Of a stretch of 64,000 nucleotides of DNA, positions 10,654 to 20,323 are shown one piece after another. Position 1 is the first letter of the stretch. Every line of letters starts with the position of its first letter. The position numbers and the translations under genes were made by a program. Source of the stretch: an uncultured Apibacter sp. (GTDB lineage: Bacteria; Bacteroidota; Bacteroidia; Flavobacteriales; Weeksellaceae); the NCBI GenBank assembly GCA_945280365.1, contig CALYQD010000001.1:286306-350305 (forward strand), given 5' to 3'. Below the pieces are notes generated by a model that saw only the letters and a list, made by a program, of their open reading frames with translations, searched no databases and was not told the origin of the DNA.

Positions 10654-11586
10654 ATGAAAAGAAGAAATTTTATTAAAACAACCATATTAGCAGGAGGGGC
10701 ATTAAATCTTCCATCAATATCATTTGCTTCCCAAATTTTAAAGTCTGACAAAAAAGTAACTATACTGCATACAAATGATCAGCATAGTAGGATAGATCCA
10801 TTTCCTCCTACTTATGCTCATAGCTCAAATAAAGGTGGTTTTGCAAGAAGAGCGACCTTAATTGAAGCTATTAGACAGGAAGAACCGCAGGTATTATTGT
10901 TAGATTCGGGGGATGTTTTTCAGGGGACACCCTATTTTAATTTTTTCGGAGGAGAATTGGAATTTAAATTAATGTCCAAAATGGGGTATGAAGCATCAAC
11001 TATGGGGAATCATGAATTTGATAACGGTTTGGAAGGATTTAAAAAGCAGTTGCCTCATGCCCAATTTGACTTTCTTTGTTCCAACTATGATTTTACAAAC
11101 ACTATATTAGAAGGGTTGACCAAAGATTATAAGATTATAAACAAAGGAGGAATAAAAATAGGAATATTCGGCATTGGAGTCGAATTGGAAGGATTAGTTG
11201 AAAAAAAGAATTATTTAGAAACCATATATTTAGATCCTATTGAAATAGCTCAAGACCGGGCCTATATGTTGAAAAAAGAAAAAAAATGCGATTTAGTTAT
11301 TTGCCTTTCCCACATAGGATATAAATATCCGAATTTTCCAAATAAGGTATGTGATGTACAGCTTTGTCAGCAAACCTCACATATAGATTTAGTACTTGGT
11401 GGGCATACCCATACATTTTTTAAAGAGCCTGAAAAATATATAAACAAAGAAGGCAAAGAAGTACTTTTAAATCAAGTAGGTTGGGCCGGTTTATTATTAG
11501 GTAGAATAGATTATCTTTTTACTCAAAATAATAAATTAAAAGAAATTGCTTTCCAAACCATCCCGATTGAAGATTATACGGTGTAG
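10654..11586 (+). CDS. Metallophosphatase / 5'-nucleotidase N-terminal domain protein with Tat-like signal
   Basis: MKRRNFIKTTILAGGALNLP; KVTILHTNDQHSRIDPF; GNHEFDNGLEG; LVLGGHTHTFF. Confidence 0.9.
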   Translation: MKRRNFIKTTILAGGALNLPSISFASQILKSDKKVTILHTNDQHSRIDPFPPTYAHSSNKGGFARRATLIEAIRQEEPQVLLLDSGDVFQGTPYFNFFGGELEFKLMSKMGYEASTMGNHEFDNGLEGFKKQLPHAQFDFLCSNYDFTNTILEGLTKDYKIINKGGIKIGIFGIGVELEGLVEKKNYLETIYLDPIEIAQDRAYMLKKEKKCDLVICLSHIGYKYPNFPNKVCDVQLCQQTSHIDLVLGGHTHTFFKEPEKYINKEGKEVLLNQVGWAGLLLGRIDYLFTQNNKLKEIAFQTIPIEDYTV

Positions 11587-12233
11587 TTTCGTTTTCCGAA
11601 TAATTTAGATCCAATTCTAACCATGTTGCTTCCACATTCAATAGCAAGCAAATAATCATCGGACATTCCCATAGATAAAATTTCCAAGCCAAATTCTTTT
11701 TGATGCGTTTCATAAAATTTATGAAGATAAGAAAATTCAGCCTTAATTTGTTCCTTATTGTCTGTAAAAGAGGCCATACCCATAAGACCTTTGATAGCAA
11801 CATGTGGAAATTTTCCTTCCTTTTTAAAAGTAAGTAATTCAAGGGCCGAACCCAAAGTTAAGCCATATTTAGATTCTTCTTGCGCTATTTTTACTTGTAA
11901 TAAAACAGCCAGAGGACGATTATTTTTTATCGCTTCTTTCTCAATGATTTCCAGCAATTCTAAACTATCAACAGAATGTATCAAATAGACAAAAGGAGCG
12001 ATGTATTTCACCTTGTTTTTCTGCAAATGTCCGATCTGGTGCCAACGAATGCTTTTAGGTAATTGTCCATATTTTTCCATTAATTCCTGAACTTTATTTT
12101 CCCCGAAATCAATTTGCCCATAAGAATGCATTTCTTCAATTTCTCTTGCAGGATGCATTTTAGAAACAGCAATCAAACTTACCTCCGATGGTATTGTTTG
12201 TAAAGTGGTTTGTAAAGAATCTTTTAAAGGCAT
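11574..12233 (-). CDS. yggS: YggS family pyridoxal phosphate-dependent protein
   Basis: LIAVSKMHPAREIEEMHSYGQIDFGENKVQEL...WHQIGHLQKNKVK...LSMGMSDDYLLAIECGSNMVRIGSKLFG. Confidence 0.93.
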   Translation of the reverse strand: MPLKDSLQTTLQTIPSEVSLIAVSKMHPAREIEEMHSYGQIDFGENKVQELMEKYGQLPKSIRWHQIGHLQKNKVKYIAPFVYLIHSVDSLELLEIIEKEAIKNNRPLAVLLQVKIAQEESKYGLTLGSALELLTFKKEGKFPHVAIKGLMGMASFTDNKEQIKAEFSYLHKFYETHQKEFGLEILSMGMSDDYLLAIECGSNMVRIGSKLFGKRNYTV

Positions 12234-12370
12234 AAAATGAAAAATAAGTTAAGATGGCAAAAGTACAAATTAATTTTTTCAAAAAATAAATCGAATAGTA
12301 AAGATTTTATATAAAAAAGAGCGGAAAAATAATTTATTTCCACTCTCAAAATCAAGTTTTATTTTATTTT

Positions 12371-14878
12371 TTATCTATTGGATTTTAAATCTTGAAAATT
12401 AAGATCGTTGTTAAGCACATTATTTACTTTTTCAACAATCAATTTATTAGGTAATGTAAAAGAAGAGGTTTGTTTACTGTTTAGAACGGAAGAACTGAAT
12501 TCAATTTTATAAACTCCGGCATCAGCAATCCAGGCAGAAGCTAAAGGATTGAAAGAGGCTAAATCTTTAGGTTGTAGTTCAAAAAAGACAACTTGAGTTT
12601 CTCCAGGGTTTAACAATTTTGTTTTTACAAAACCTTTTAGTTCTTTTGCAGGTTTATCAACTCCTCCTCTAGGAGCAGAAAGATAGAGTTGTACAACTTC
12701 TTTTCCAGCAACACTTCCTGTATTTTTAACTTTTAATGATATCACCAGTTTTTGATTGAATTGAGAGGAACTTAAAACAGGTTCTGAATAATCAAACTTT
12801 GTATAAGAAAGTCCATATCCAAATTCATAAGAAGGAGTTACGTTGAAAGTATTAAAATATCTATATCCAACATATATCCCTTCTCTATAAGATACATCTG
12901 TAGGTTTTTCTGCAGGAACCCCATCAAAATTTGATGAAGAAGAAACGTCGGAATACTTAACAGGTAAAGTTTGAGTTAATTTACCAGAAGGATTTACAGT
13001 ACCTGAAAGTACGTCTGTTATAGCATAACCTCCTTCTTGTCCTGGAAGACTTGCCCATAAAATTGCGTCTACTTTTCCTTTCCAGCTGGAGGTTTCAATA
13101 GCACTACCGGAATTAACAATTACTACAACTTTTTTATTTAATTTATGGAAAGCATTGGATACTTCAGAAATTAAATTTTGTTCTTTTTCCGAAAGATCAA
13201 AATCGTCTTTTATTTTTCTGTCTCCTGATTCACCGGCCTCGCGTCCGATTGTGATCACAGCTATATCATTTTCTTTGGCACTATTTTCAATGACTCTTTC
13301 TTTAATGGTAGGCTGAGTTAAAATGGGTAAAATAGCTAATAATTTTTTCCTTAACTCTTCAGTTTTTCTAAGTTCCTCTTTAACAAAAGAAGTATAGGTT
13401 TTGTCTAAATTTTTATCTATTTGAAAACCGTTTTCTTCCAAGCCTTTAGGTAAAGAAATTACATAAGCTTTGTTAACATTTCCACTTCCGGTTCCCCCTG
13501 CAATAATATTATAAGACCCGCTTCCGAATAATGCTATTTTACTTCCTTTGTTTAAAGGTAATGCTCCATTATCATTTTTTAACAAAATCATTCCTTCAGA
13601 AGCTGCTTTTCTACTTAAAAGCCCATGACTTTTTAAATCAGGATTATTATATGGCACATAGCCGGCTACACGTGGAGATTTAAAGATAATTTCCAATACT
13701 TTTCTTACGGAATTGTTTACATCTTCTATAGATAATCTTTTGGAATCTATATATTTTTTTAATGTTTCGAATTGTATCTGAGTACCAGGCATTAATAGAT
13801 TATTACCGGAATGAATTTGTTGGGCAAAAATTTTCTCTTCATATGAATCTTTACTTATACCGTCATGACTGGTATCACTAATAGCGGATACATCTGCATA
13901 ACCTCCAAACCAGTCTGTAATTACAGTTCCTTTAAAGCCCCATTCATGACGTAAAATGGTGGTTAACAAATCATAGCTTGCAGAAGTATAGGTGCCATTG
14001 ATCTTGTTATAAGATGACATTATAGTGGCGGGATTAGATTCTTTAACAGCAATTTCAAATCCGCGAAGATAAATTTCTCTTAAAGCTCTTTGAGAAAGAT
14101 GCACATTTAAATCCATACGGTTATTTTCGCTATTATTCGCTGCAAAGTGTTTAAGAGACACTCCTACACCGTTTTTTTGTATTCCTTGAGTGATTGCAGA
14201 AGCGAATTTACCTGCTATTAAAGGATCTTCTGAAAAATATTCATAGTTACGTCCACATAAAGGATTACGCATTATATTTAAGGCAGGAGCTAATTGAATA
14301 TCCGAACCATATTTTAAAGCTTCGTCTCCTATGGCTTTTCCAATTTCTTCAGCCAATTCCACATCCCATGTGGTGGAAATAAGCGCACCAACCGGAAAGC
14401 CTGTAGCATAATAGGTATTTGATTCTCCTTTTCTGGTTGCAGAAATACGTACCCCTGCCGGTCCATCAGTAAATATTACTGCAGGAATACCCAATTTGTC
14501 AATAGGAGTGGTAGAACCTGCAGATCCAGGTATAAGGTAGCTAGGAATTGTTACGCCTTTTGGGTCAATTGCTTCAAAACCTTTTAACATTTCAAATCCA
14601 ACCATTCCCGTTCCTAAAAGAAGATGTATTTTGTCCTCAACCGATAACCGAGAAATCAAATCATCAATTCTTTCATAATCTGATAATCGAGTATCTTCAT
14701 AAGGTTGTAGTTTTCCGTCTCTGTTCCAATCAGAAAATTTTTGATTATTAACTAAAATCTGAGGATAAGTTTGAGCCTTGCTTAGATTAAATGCGCAAAA
14801 TCCAATTAATGCACATAATACAAATCTCTTTTTCATCATATTATTTTTTTTTCTCATAAGGTACAAATTATTTATCAT
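12371..14878 (-). CDS. Glycoside hydrolase family 3 beta-glucosidase
   Basis: Signal peptide; KHFAANNSENNRMDLN; VITDWFGGYADVSA; fibronectin-III-like C-terminus; true start possibly 14839. Confidence 0.93.
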   Translation of the reverse strand: MINNLYLMRKKNNMMKKRFVLCALIGFCAFNLSKAQTYPQILVNNQKFSDWNRDGKLQPYEDTRLSDYERIDDLISRLSVEDKIHLLLGTGMVGFEMLKGFEAIDPKGVTIPSYLIPGSAGSTTPIDKLGIPAVIFTDGPAGVRISATRKGESNTYYATGFPVGALISTTWDVELAEEIGKAIGDEALKYGSDIQLAPALNIMRNPLCGRNYEYFSEDPLIAGKFASAITQGIQKNGVGVSLKHFAANNSENNRMDLNVHLSQRALREIYLRGFEIAVKESNPATIMSSYNKINGTYTSASYDLLTTILRHEWGFKGTVITDWFGGYADVSAISDTSHDGISKDSYEEKIFAQQIHSGNNLLMPGTQIQFETLKKYIDSKRLSIEDVNNSVRKVLEIIFKSPRVAGYVPYNNPDLKSHGLLSRKAASEGMILLKNDNGALPLNKGSKIALFGSGSYNIIAGGTGSGNVNKAYVISLPKGLEENGFQIDKNLDKTYTSFVKEELRKTEELRKKLLAILPILTQPTIKERVIENSAKENDIAVITIGREAGESGDRKIKDDFDLSEKEQNLISEVSNAFHKLNKKVVVIVNSGSAIETSSWKGKVDAILWASLPGQEGGYAITDVLSGTVNPSGKLTQTLPVKYSDVSSSSNFDGVPAEKPTDVSYREGIYVGYRYFNTFNVTPSYEFGYGLSYTKFDYSEPVLSSSQFNQKLVISLKVKNTGSVAGKEVVQLYLSAPRGGVDKPAKELKGFVKTKLLNPGETQVVFFELQPKDLASFNPLASAWIADAGVYKIEFSSSVLNSKQTSSFTLPNKLIVEKVNNVLNNDLNFQDLKSNR

Positions 14879-15115
14879 ATATTGACATATACATGATATA
14901 AATTAGGTGTTTCATAAGTTGTTATTATTATACAATATTAAATTGTTGATATATAATAATAGTTATAATATAATTTTATATAATAAAAAATATGAAATAG
15001 TATTATAGTTGGATTTTCGTACAAAAATAACTAATTAAAACAATATTTTATCTTATTTTTAATTGAATAATTTATCTTAAGAAAGTGCTATTTTTGTAAA
15101 TATAAATATAAACAA

Positions 15116-15415
15116 ATGCGCAAAATTAAATTAGAAAAGTATTTTAATATAGCTTGTTATGCAGAATGTGTAAGTTGTTTTTTGCTTTTTTTGATAGCCA
15201 TGCCTCTGAAATACTTTTTACAAAACACCCTATTAATGATACCGGTTGGAATGATACACGGCTTATTTTTTACTGTTTATATTATTTTATCCTTTAGGGT
15301 TAGAAAAATCTATAAATGGGATGATGAAGATTTTGTTTTTGTGCTTATGTCGGCATTTTTCCCGTTTGCAACCCTATGGGTTGAAAAAAAATTGGCAAAA
15401 ACGAATAGAAAATAA
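15116..15415 (+). CDS. DUF3817 family membrane protein
   Basis: AECVSCFLLFLIAMPLKYF...VGMIHGLFFTVYI...FPFATLWVEKKL. Confidence 0.75.
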   Translation: MRKIKLEKYFNIACYAECVSCFLLFLIAMPLKYFLQNTLLMIPVGMIHGLFFTVYIILSFRVRKIYKWDDEDFVFVLMSAFFPFATLWVEKKLAKTNRK

Positions 15416-15521
15416 AAAAGTATATAGGACATATTTGTTTAAGATTTCAAATATGAAACCTTACTATATAATTGAATATTTAAGGTATTATGAATAATAT
15501 TAAAATATATAGGATAAAAAA

Positions 15522-15552
15522 AGAAAGTTTCTTATATACATAAGAAACTTTC
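15522..15552. terminator. Inverted repeat, probable intrinsic terminator
   Basis: GAAAGTTTCTTATATACATAAGAAACTTTC. Confidence 0.6.
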
Positions 15553-15573
15553 AATCTTTATATATGTAAAATT

Positions 15574-16317
15574 CTAATTTATTGAATTCTGTAGCTCTTC
15601 AGTAATTTCCATATTATGAAATACTTGTTGAACATCATCATCATCTTCAAATTTTTCAAGCATTTTTAATATAGTTTGAGCTTGTTCCAATGGAAGTGAT
15701 TTCGTAGTATTAGGTAATCTTTGTAGTTCTGCACTTTTAGGTTCAATACCCAATTCCTCAAATTTATGATTGATAGAACCAAAATCTTCAAAGGAAGAAG
15801 TAATGATTACTTCATTATCATCTTCTTCAATTTCTTCAGCACCTGCATCAATCATTTCCAGTTCAAAACTATCCCAATCCATGGTGAGAGATGATTTATC
15901 TAGGGTAAAAATTCCTTTTCGATCAAATAAAAAAGTTAATTCCCCATTTTTTCCTAGGTTGCCATCAAATTTATTAAATATTGCTCGTACGTTAGCTACA
16001 GTACGGGTAGGATTATTGGTTGTACATTCCAAAAAAATAGCAATTCCTCCGGGGCCATACCCTTCATAAGTTATTTCATCGTATTGTTCTGCATCTGCTC
16101 CGGAAGCCTTTTTTATAGCTCTTTCTACATTGTCTTTAGGCATATTGGCTCCTTTGGCATTCAGTAGACAACGACGAAGCGCCGGGTTAGATTCAGGATT
16201 AGGACCTCCGGCTTTAACAGCTATTGCAATTTCTTTCCCTATGCGGCTGAATTGTTTGGCCATTTTGTCCCATCTAGCTAATTTTGAAGCTTTTCTATAT
16301 TCAAATGCGCGTCCCAT
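15574..16317 (-). CDS. yebC: YebC/PmpR family regulator
   Basis: MGRAFEYRKASKLARWDKMAKQFSRIGKEIAIAVKAGGPNPESNPALR. Confidence 0.95.
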   Translation of the reverse strand: MGRAFEYRKASKLARWDKMAKQFSRIGKEIAIAVKAGGPNPESNPALRRCLLNAKGANMPKDNVERAIKKASGADAEQYDEITYEGYGPGGIAIFLECTTNNPTRTVANVRAIFNKFDGNLGKNGELTFLFDRKGIFTLDKSSLTMDWDSFELEMIDAGAEEIEEDDNEVIITSSFEDFGSINHKFEELGIEPKSAELQRLPNTTKSLPLEQAQTILKMLEKFEDDDDVQQVFHNMEITEELQNSIN

Positions 16318-16602
16318 AATCAAGTTTAATTTCTAAAACAAAAATAATAATTGAATGAATTATAGAAAAATAAATTATTAATTTTTAATACTTTTTGGAT
16401 AATTTACAGGCTTTATGACTTAGTATTTAAAGATTATATTATAAAATAAAATGATAAAAATATCATTAATAGTATGAAAATAATTTAATTTTCTATGTTA
16501 ATTGGAAATTTATATAAATTAATTTACCATGATTAATTATAAGTAATTTATTTGTAAAAGATTTATTGTTATCTTATTAAACTATAGAAATTTTATAGAG
16601 AA

Positions 16603-17391
16603 TTATTCCAGTAATTCTTTAGGTATTACACAAACAGGAATAGGTTCTATCTTATGTTGGGCAAGTTTATTCAACCTTTCATAAATATCAAAAACTTCGC
16701 GTTGTCTTCCTGAAAAGTCAGAAGCCTTATGGTCTTCATGTGCTTTCATAGCCCATTCCAATTCCGGATAGGAGGCTCCTATTTGATCTTCATCCGAACG
16801 GTCGTCAGTCCAAAGGCCATCTGTGGGTTTAGCTTTTTGAATTGATTCGGAAATTTTTAATTCTTTAGCGATTTCAAAAACCTGACTTTTTAATAAATCA
16901 GCAATGGGGCTAATGTCAACTCCACCATCTCCATATTTGGTAAAGAAACCTATACCGAAATCCTCTATTTTATTACCCGTTCCACAAACCAAATAGTTGT
17001 TAATTCCGGCATAATAATATAATGCCGTCATACGAAGGCGAGAACGTGTATTGGCTAGAGAAAGATTATTTTTTTCATGAGATTCGTCAGCATGTAAATC
17101 AGATTTTAGAGCTTCAAAAGAAGAAGTAAGATTTATGGTTTTTCCGGCAACATTTCCAAATTGATCGGTTAAAAATTTTATATGTTCTCTTGCGCGAGTA
17201 ACCTGATCTTCAGCTTGATGAATAGACATTTCTAATAGTAAAACCGGGCTGCCGGTTTTAGCGGCTAAAGTAGATACTACTGCGGAATCTATCCCTCCAG
17301 ATACACCAACCACTAATCCTTTTGCACCACTATTTTTCAGATAATCGTTTAACCAATTAACAATATAGGAAATTACCTTTGTTGTTTTCAT
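16603..17391 (-). CDS. nadE: NAD+ synthase
   Basis: GLVVGVSGGIDSAVVSTLAAK; GTGNKIEDFGIGFFTKYGDGGVDISPIADL. Confidence 0.95.
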   Translation of the reverse strand: MKTTKVISYIVNWLNDYLKNSGAKGLVVGVSGGIDSAVVSTLAAKTGSPVLLLEMSIHQAEDQVTRAREHIKFLTDQFGNVAGKTINLTSSFEALKSDLHADESHEKNNLSLANTRSRLRMTALYYYAGINNYLVCGTGNKIEDFGIGFFTKYGDGGVDISPIADLLKSQVFEIAKELKISESIQKAKPTDGLWTDDRSDEDQIGASYPELEWAMKAHEDHKASDFSGRQREVFDIYERLNKLAQHKIEPIPVCVIPKELLE

Positions 17392-17406
17392 AATATTGTA
17401 TCTTTG
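17378..17406 (+). promoter_or_regulatory. Candidate Bacteroidota-type promoter for gldB
   Basis: TTTG-N17-TATCTTTG matches the TTTG/TAnnTTTG consensus upstream of the 17445 start. Confidence 0.45.
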
Positions 17407-17444
17407 CGCGTAAATTTATATATTTAAAACCAAGTGTAAAGATA

Positions 17445-18485
17445 ATGAAGTTTATTAAATATCTGGCGGTATTATTGGCAATGCTGGGCTGTACCCAAAA
17501 AAATAATAAAGATACTTTAAACAAAAGATGGAAAGCGGATGTAAGTAAAGTGCAGGTAGAAATTGATATGAGCGATATTGCTAGTGATTTTTATAATTTA
17601 AAACTAACTGTAGCCGATATCAGAAAAAAATATCCATTTTATCTGAGTCAAAATACTCCGGATTCAAGATTTGAAAAAGATAGAAGAGATAGTACAGAGC
17701 TTAATATTTATGCAGAAATAAGGAAAAATGTTCCAAATGATAAGATCAAAACAGAACTCAAGGATCTTTTTAAGCATATAAAGTTTTATTATCCGAATTT
17801 TAAAGAGCCTAAAGTATTCTTATATTCCTCTTTTACATCCGATTATTTGAATCCAATCACTTATATTCCCCAAAATAATTATTTGCTTATTGCTACTGAT
17901 TGCTTTTTAGGGTATAAGAATAAATATTATGATATGATGCAGATCGATAGGTACATACAAAGGACTATGAGTATGGAATACTTTTCATCAAAAGCTGCAA
18001 AAGAATTAATAAAAGAAATGAGGCTCATTCCCAGAGAAACTGATAGCCAATCGTTTGTTTCACAAATGATTTATCAAGGTAAAATACTAATATTAGAAGA
18101 TGCCTTCCTTCCTGAGGTAAAAGATTGTTACAAAATCGGTTATACTGAAGATCAAATGAATTGGGCAAAAGAAAATAAATATGAAATATGGAATTATTTT
18201 ATTGAAAATGGCTATGTTTTCAGTGATGATATTTCCCTTTCTGATCGATTCCTATCATTAGCGCCATTTTCTAAATTTTATACGGAAATTGATTCTCAAA
18301 GTCCGGGACAAATTGGCTGTTGGACAGGATGGCAAATTTGCAGAAAATATTTAATAGAAAATGATAAAGTTAGTTTGCAAGAATTTATAAAAGATACTAA
18401 TCACGGACAAATTTTTGCAAAAGCCAAATATAAGCCCAATCCTCTTGATGATGAGGTCTATGAAGATAAAAAAGTAAAAAAATAA
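17445..18485 (+). CDS. gldB: Gliding motility lipoprotein GldB
   Basis: Lipobox LLAMLGC; GldB-type sequence; next to nadE and gldC as in Flavobacteriia. Confidence 0.9.
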   Translation: MKFIKYLAVLLAMLGCTQKNNKDTLNKRWKADVSKVQVEIDMSDIASDFYNLKLTVADIRKKYPFYLSQNTPDSRFEKDRRDSTELNIYAEIRKNVPNDKIKTELKDLFKHIKFYYPNFKEPKVFLYSSFTSDYLNPITYIPQNNYLLIATDCFLGYKNKYYDMMQIDRYIQRTMSMEYFSSKAAKELIKEMRLIPRETDSQSFVSQMIYQGKILILEDAFLPEVKDCYKIGYTEDQMNWAKENKYEIWNYFIENGYVFSDDISLSDRFLSLAPFSKFYTEIDSQSPGQIGCWTGWQICRKYLIENDKVSLQEFIKDTNHGQIFAKAKYKPNPLDDEVYEDKKVKK

Positions 18486-18508
18486 ATAAGATTTATATAT
18501 CGAAAAGA

Positions 18509-18835
18509 ATGAAAGAAACAGAGATCAATTTAAATATACAGTTAGATGAAAATCATATCCCTGAAAAAATTGTTTGGGCTGCGCCAGATGGCGGTATAAT
18601 CGGAGCTGAAAGTAAAGCTATTTTGTTGTCTGTGTGGGATGACAAAACTAAAGAAGCTTTGAGGATTGATCTATGGACAAAGGAAATGCCTGTAGATGAA
18701 ATGAAACGTTTTTTTCATCAGGTATTGCTTTCTTTAGGAGATTCCTATCAAAAGGCAACAGATGAAGAAGAAATAGCAGAAGAAATTAGAAAATTCGCTG
18801 AATATTTTGCAGATAGAAGTGGCATAAAAATGTAG
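18509..18835 (+). CDS. gldC: Gliding motility protein GldC
   Basis: ETEINLNIQLDENHIPEKIVWAAPDGG...AILLSVWDDKTKEALRIDLWTKEMPVDEMKRFFHQ. Confidence 0.93.
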   Translation: MKETEINLNIQLDENHIPEKIVWAAPDGGIIGAESKAILLSVWDDKTKEALRIDLWTKEMPVDEMKRFFHQVLLSLGDSYQKATDEEEIAEEIRKFAEYFADRSGIKM

Positions 18836-19018
18836 TAGATACTACTTTGCTGTCGAATGTTACTTTTATTAAGAAATTGAAATACTTCATCTTAATATAA
18901 ATGTATAATTATTTCAAAAACTTATCAAATGATTTCTTTAATGAGAATTTAATAACTGATTTAGTATGATAATTTTCTGACGAATTAAATTTTGAAAACA
19001 TAAAAACAATAAATAACG

Positions 19019-19996
19019 ATGATACTATATAATAGAAATAGAAGGTTAAGAGCGTCACAACCTGTGAGAGATTTAGTGAAAGAAACTGTTCTAACCACAG
19101 ATGATTTTATCATGCCCATATTCATTGCAGAAGGAGAAAATGTAAAAGAAGAAATATCATCTATGCCCGGAATATTCCGCCGGTCATTAGATCTTACAGT
19201 TAAAGAAGTAAAAGAATTATGGTCTTTGGGGGTAAAAGCTATAAATATTTATGTAAAAATCAGTGAAAATCTGAAAGATAATACCGGTAAAGAAGCTTGG
19301 AATAAAAATGGATTGATGCAAAACTCAATCAGGGCCATAAAAGATGCGATTCCGGAAATGGTAATCATGCCTGATGTGGCCTTAGATCCTTATTCTATTT
19401 ACGGACATGATGGAATTGTTGAAGACGGAAAGATAGTTAATGATGCCACTGTAGATGCATTAGTTAAGATGAGTCTTAGCCACGCGGAAGCGGGTGCAGA
19501 TTTTATAGCCCCTAGCGATATGATGGACGGAAGGGTAGCTGCTATTAGAGAAGCTCTAGAAGAAAATGGATTTCATGAAGTAGGAATTATGAGCTATGCG
19601 GCAAAATATGCAAGTTCCTATTACGGACCTTTTAGAGATGCATTAAATAGTGCTCCAGGATTTGGAGATAAAAAAACATATCAGATGGATTACGCTAATA
19701 GTAAAGAAGCTATAAATGAGGCGTTGAGAGATATAGAAGAAGGAGCTGACATTATTATGGTAAAGCCTGGGCTTCCTTATTTAGATATTGTTTCAAAATT
19801 AAGTCAAATCGTTGATGTTCCAATTTCCGTATTTCAGGTTAGTGGAGAATATGCGATGATTAAGGCCGCTGCAAAAAATGGATGGCTGGATAATGATAAA
19901 ATAATCATTGAAAGTTTGACATGTATAAAAAGAGCCGGAGCCAGTCTAATTTCAACTTATTTTGCAAAAGAAGCAGCAAAATTGTTAAATCGATAA
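19019..19996 (+). CDS. hemB: Delta-aminolevulinic acid dehydratase
   Basis: RLRASQPVRDLVKETVLTTDDFIMPIFI; ADFIAPSDMMDGRVAAIREAL; GADIIMVKPGLPYLDI. Confidence 0.97.
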   Translation: MILYNRNRRLRASQPVRDLVKETVLTTDDFIMPIFIAEGENVKEEISSMPGIFRRSLDLTVKEVKELWSLGVKAINIYVKISENLKDNTGKEAWNKNGLMQNSIRAIKDAIPEMVIMPDVALDPYSIYGHDGIVEDGKIVNDATVDALVKMSLSHAEAGADFIAPSDMMDGRVAAIREALEENGFHEVGIMSYAAKYASSYYGPFRDALNSAPGFGDKKTYQMDYANSKEAINEALRDIEEGADIIMVKPGLPYLDIVSKLSQIVDVPISVFQVSGEYAMIKAAAKNGWLDNDKIIIESLTCIKRAGASLISTYFAKEAAKLLNR

Positions 19997-20019
19997 AATT
20001 TTAGTTGTTCACTATAATT

Positions 20020-20060
20020 GAAAACTGCCTCTTTTATTTTTAATAAAAGAGGCAGTTTTC
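20020..20060. terminator. Strong hairpin terminator
   Basis: GAAAACTGCCTCTTTTATT / AATAAAAGAGGCAGTTTTC. Confidence 0.85.
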
Positions 20061-20278
20061 ATTCATATAGAAAAATTGTTACTTAATATGATGTTTATAA
20101 AGCTGTTTTATATTTTTTAAAAACCTCTTCTGAATATTTTTTAAATTTTTCAAACAATAAATTAGACGTGACGATGCATATAGACTTTTTTTAGCGAATG
20201 CATGGATACGTGAATTACCTAAAAATATTTTTAAAGATTATTAATTTTAATTTTATATAATTATGAAAATAAAAAAAA

Positions 20279-20303
20279 GCATACTTAATTAGTATGCTTT
20301 TAG
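20279..20303 (-). terminator. Hairpin terminator downstream of the PpiD-like gene
   Basis: AAAAGCATACTAATTAAGTATGCTTTTTTTT on the minus strand. Confidence 0.7.
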
Positions 20304-20323
20304 ATATTTATAAATAAATATAA

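Noticed and set aside
11519-11842. Minus ORF MNYLLLKRKENFHML...
   Set aside because: Overlaps yggS out of frame; no protein-family features.
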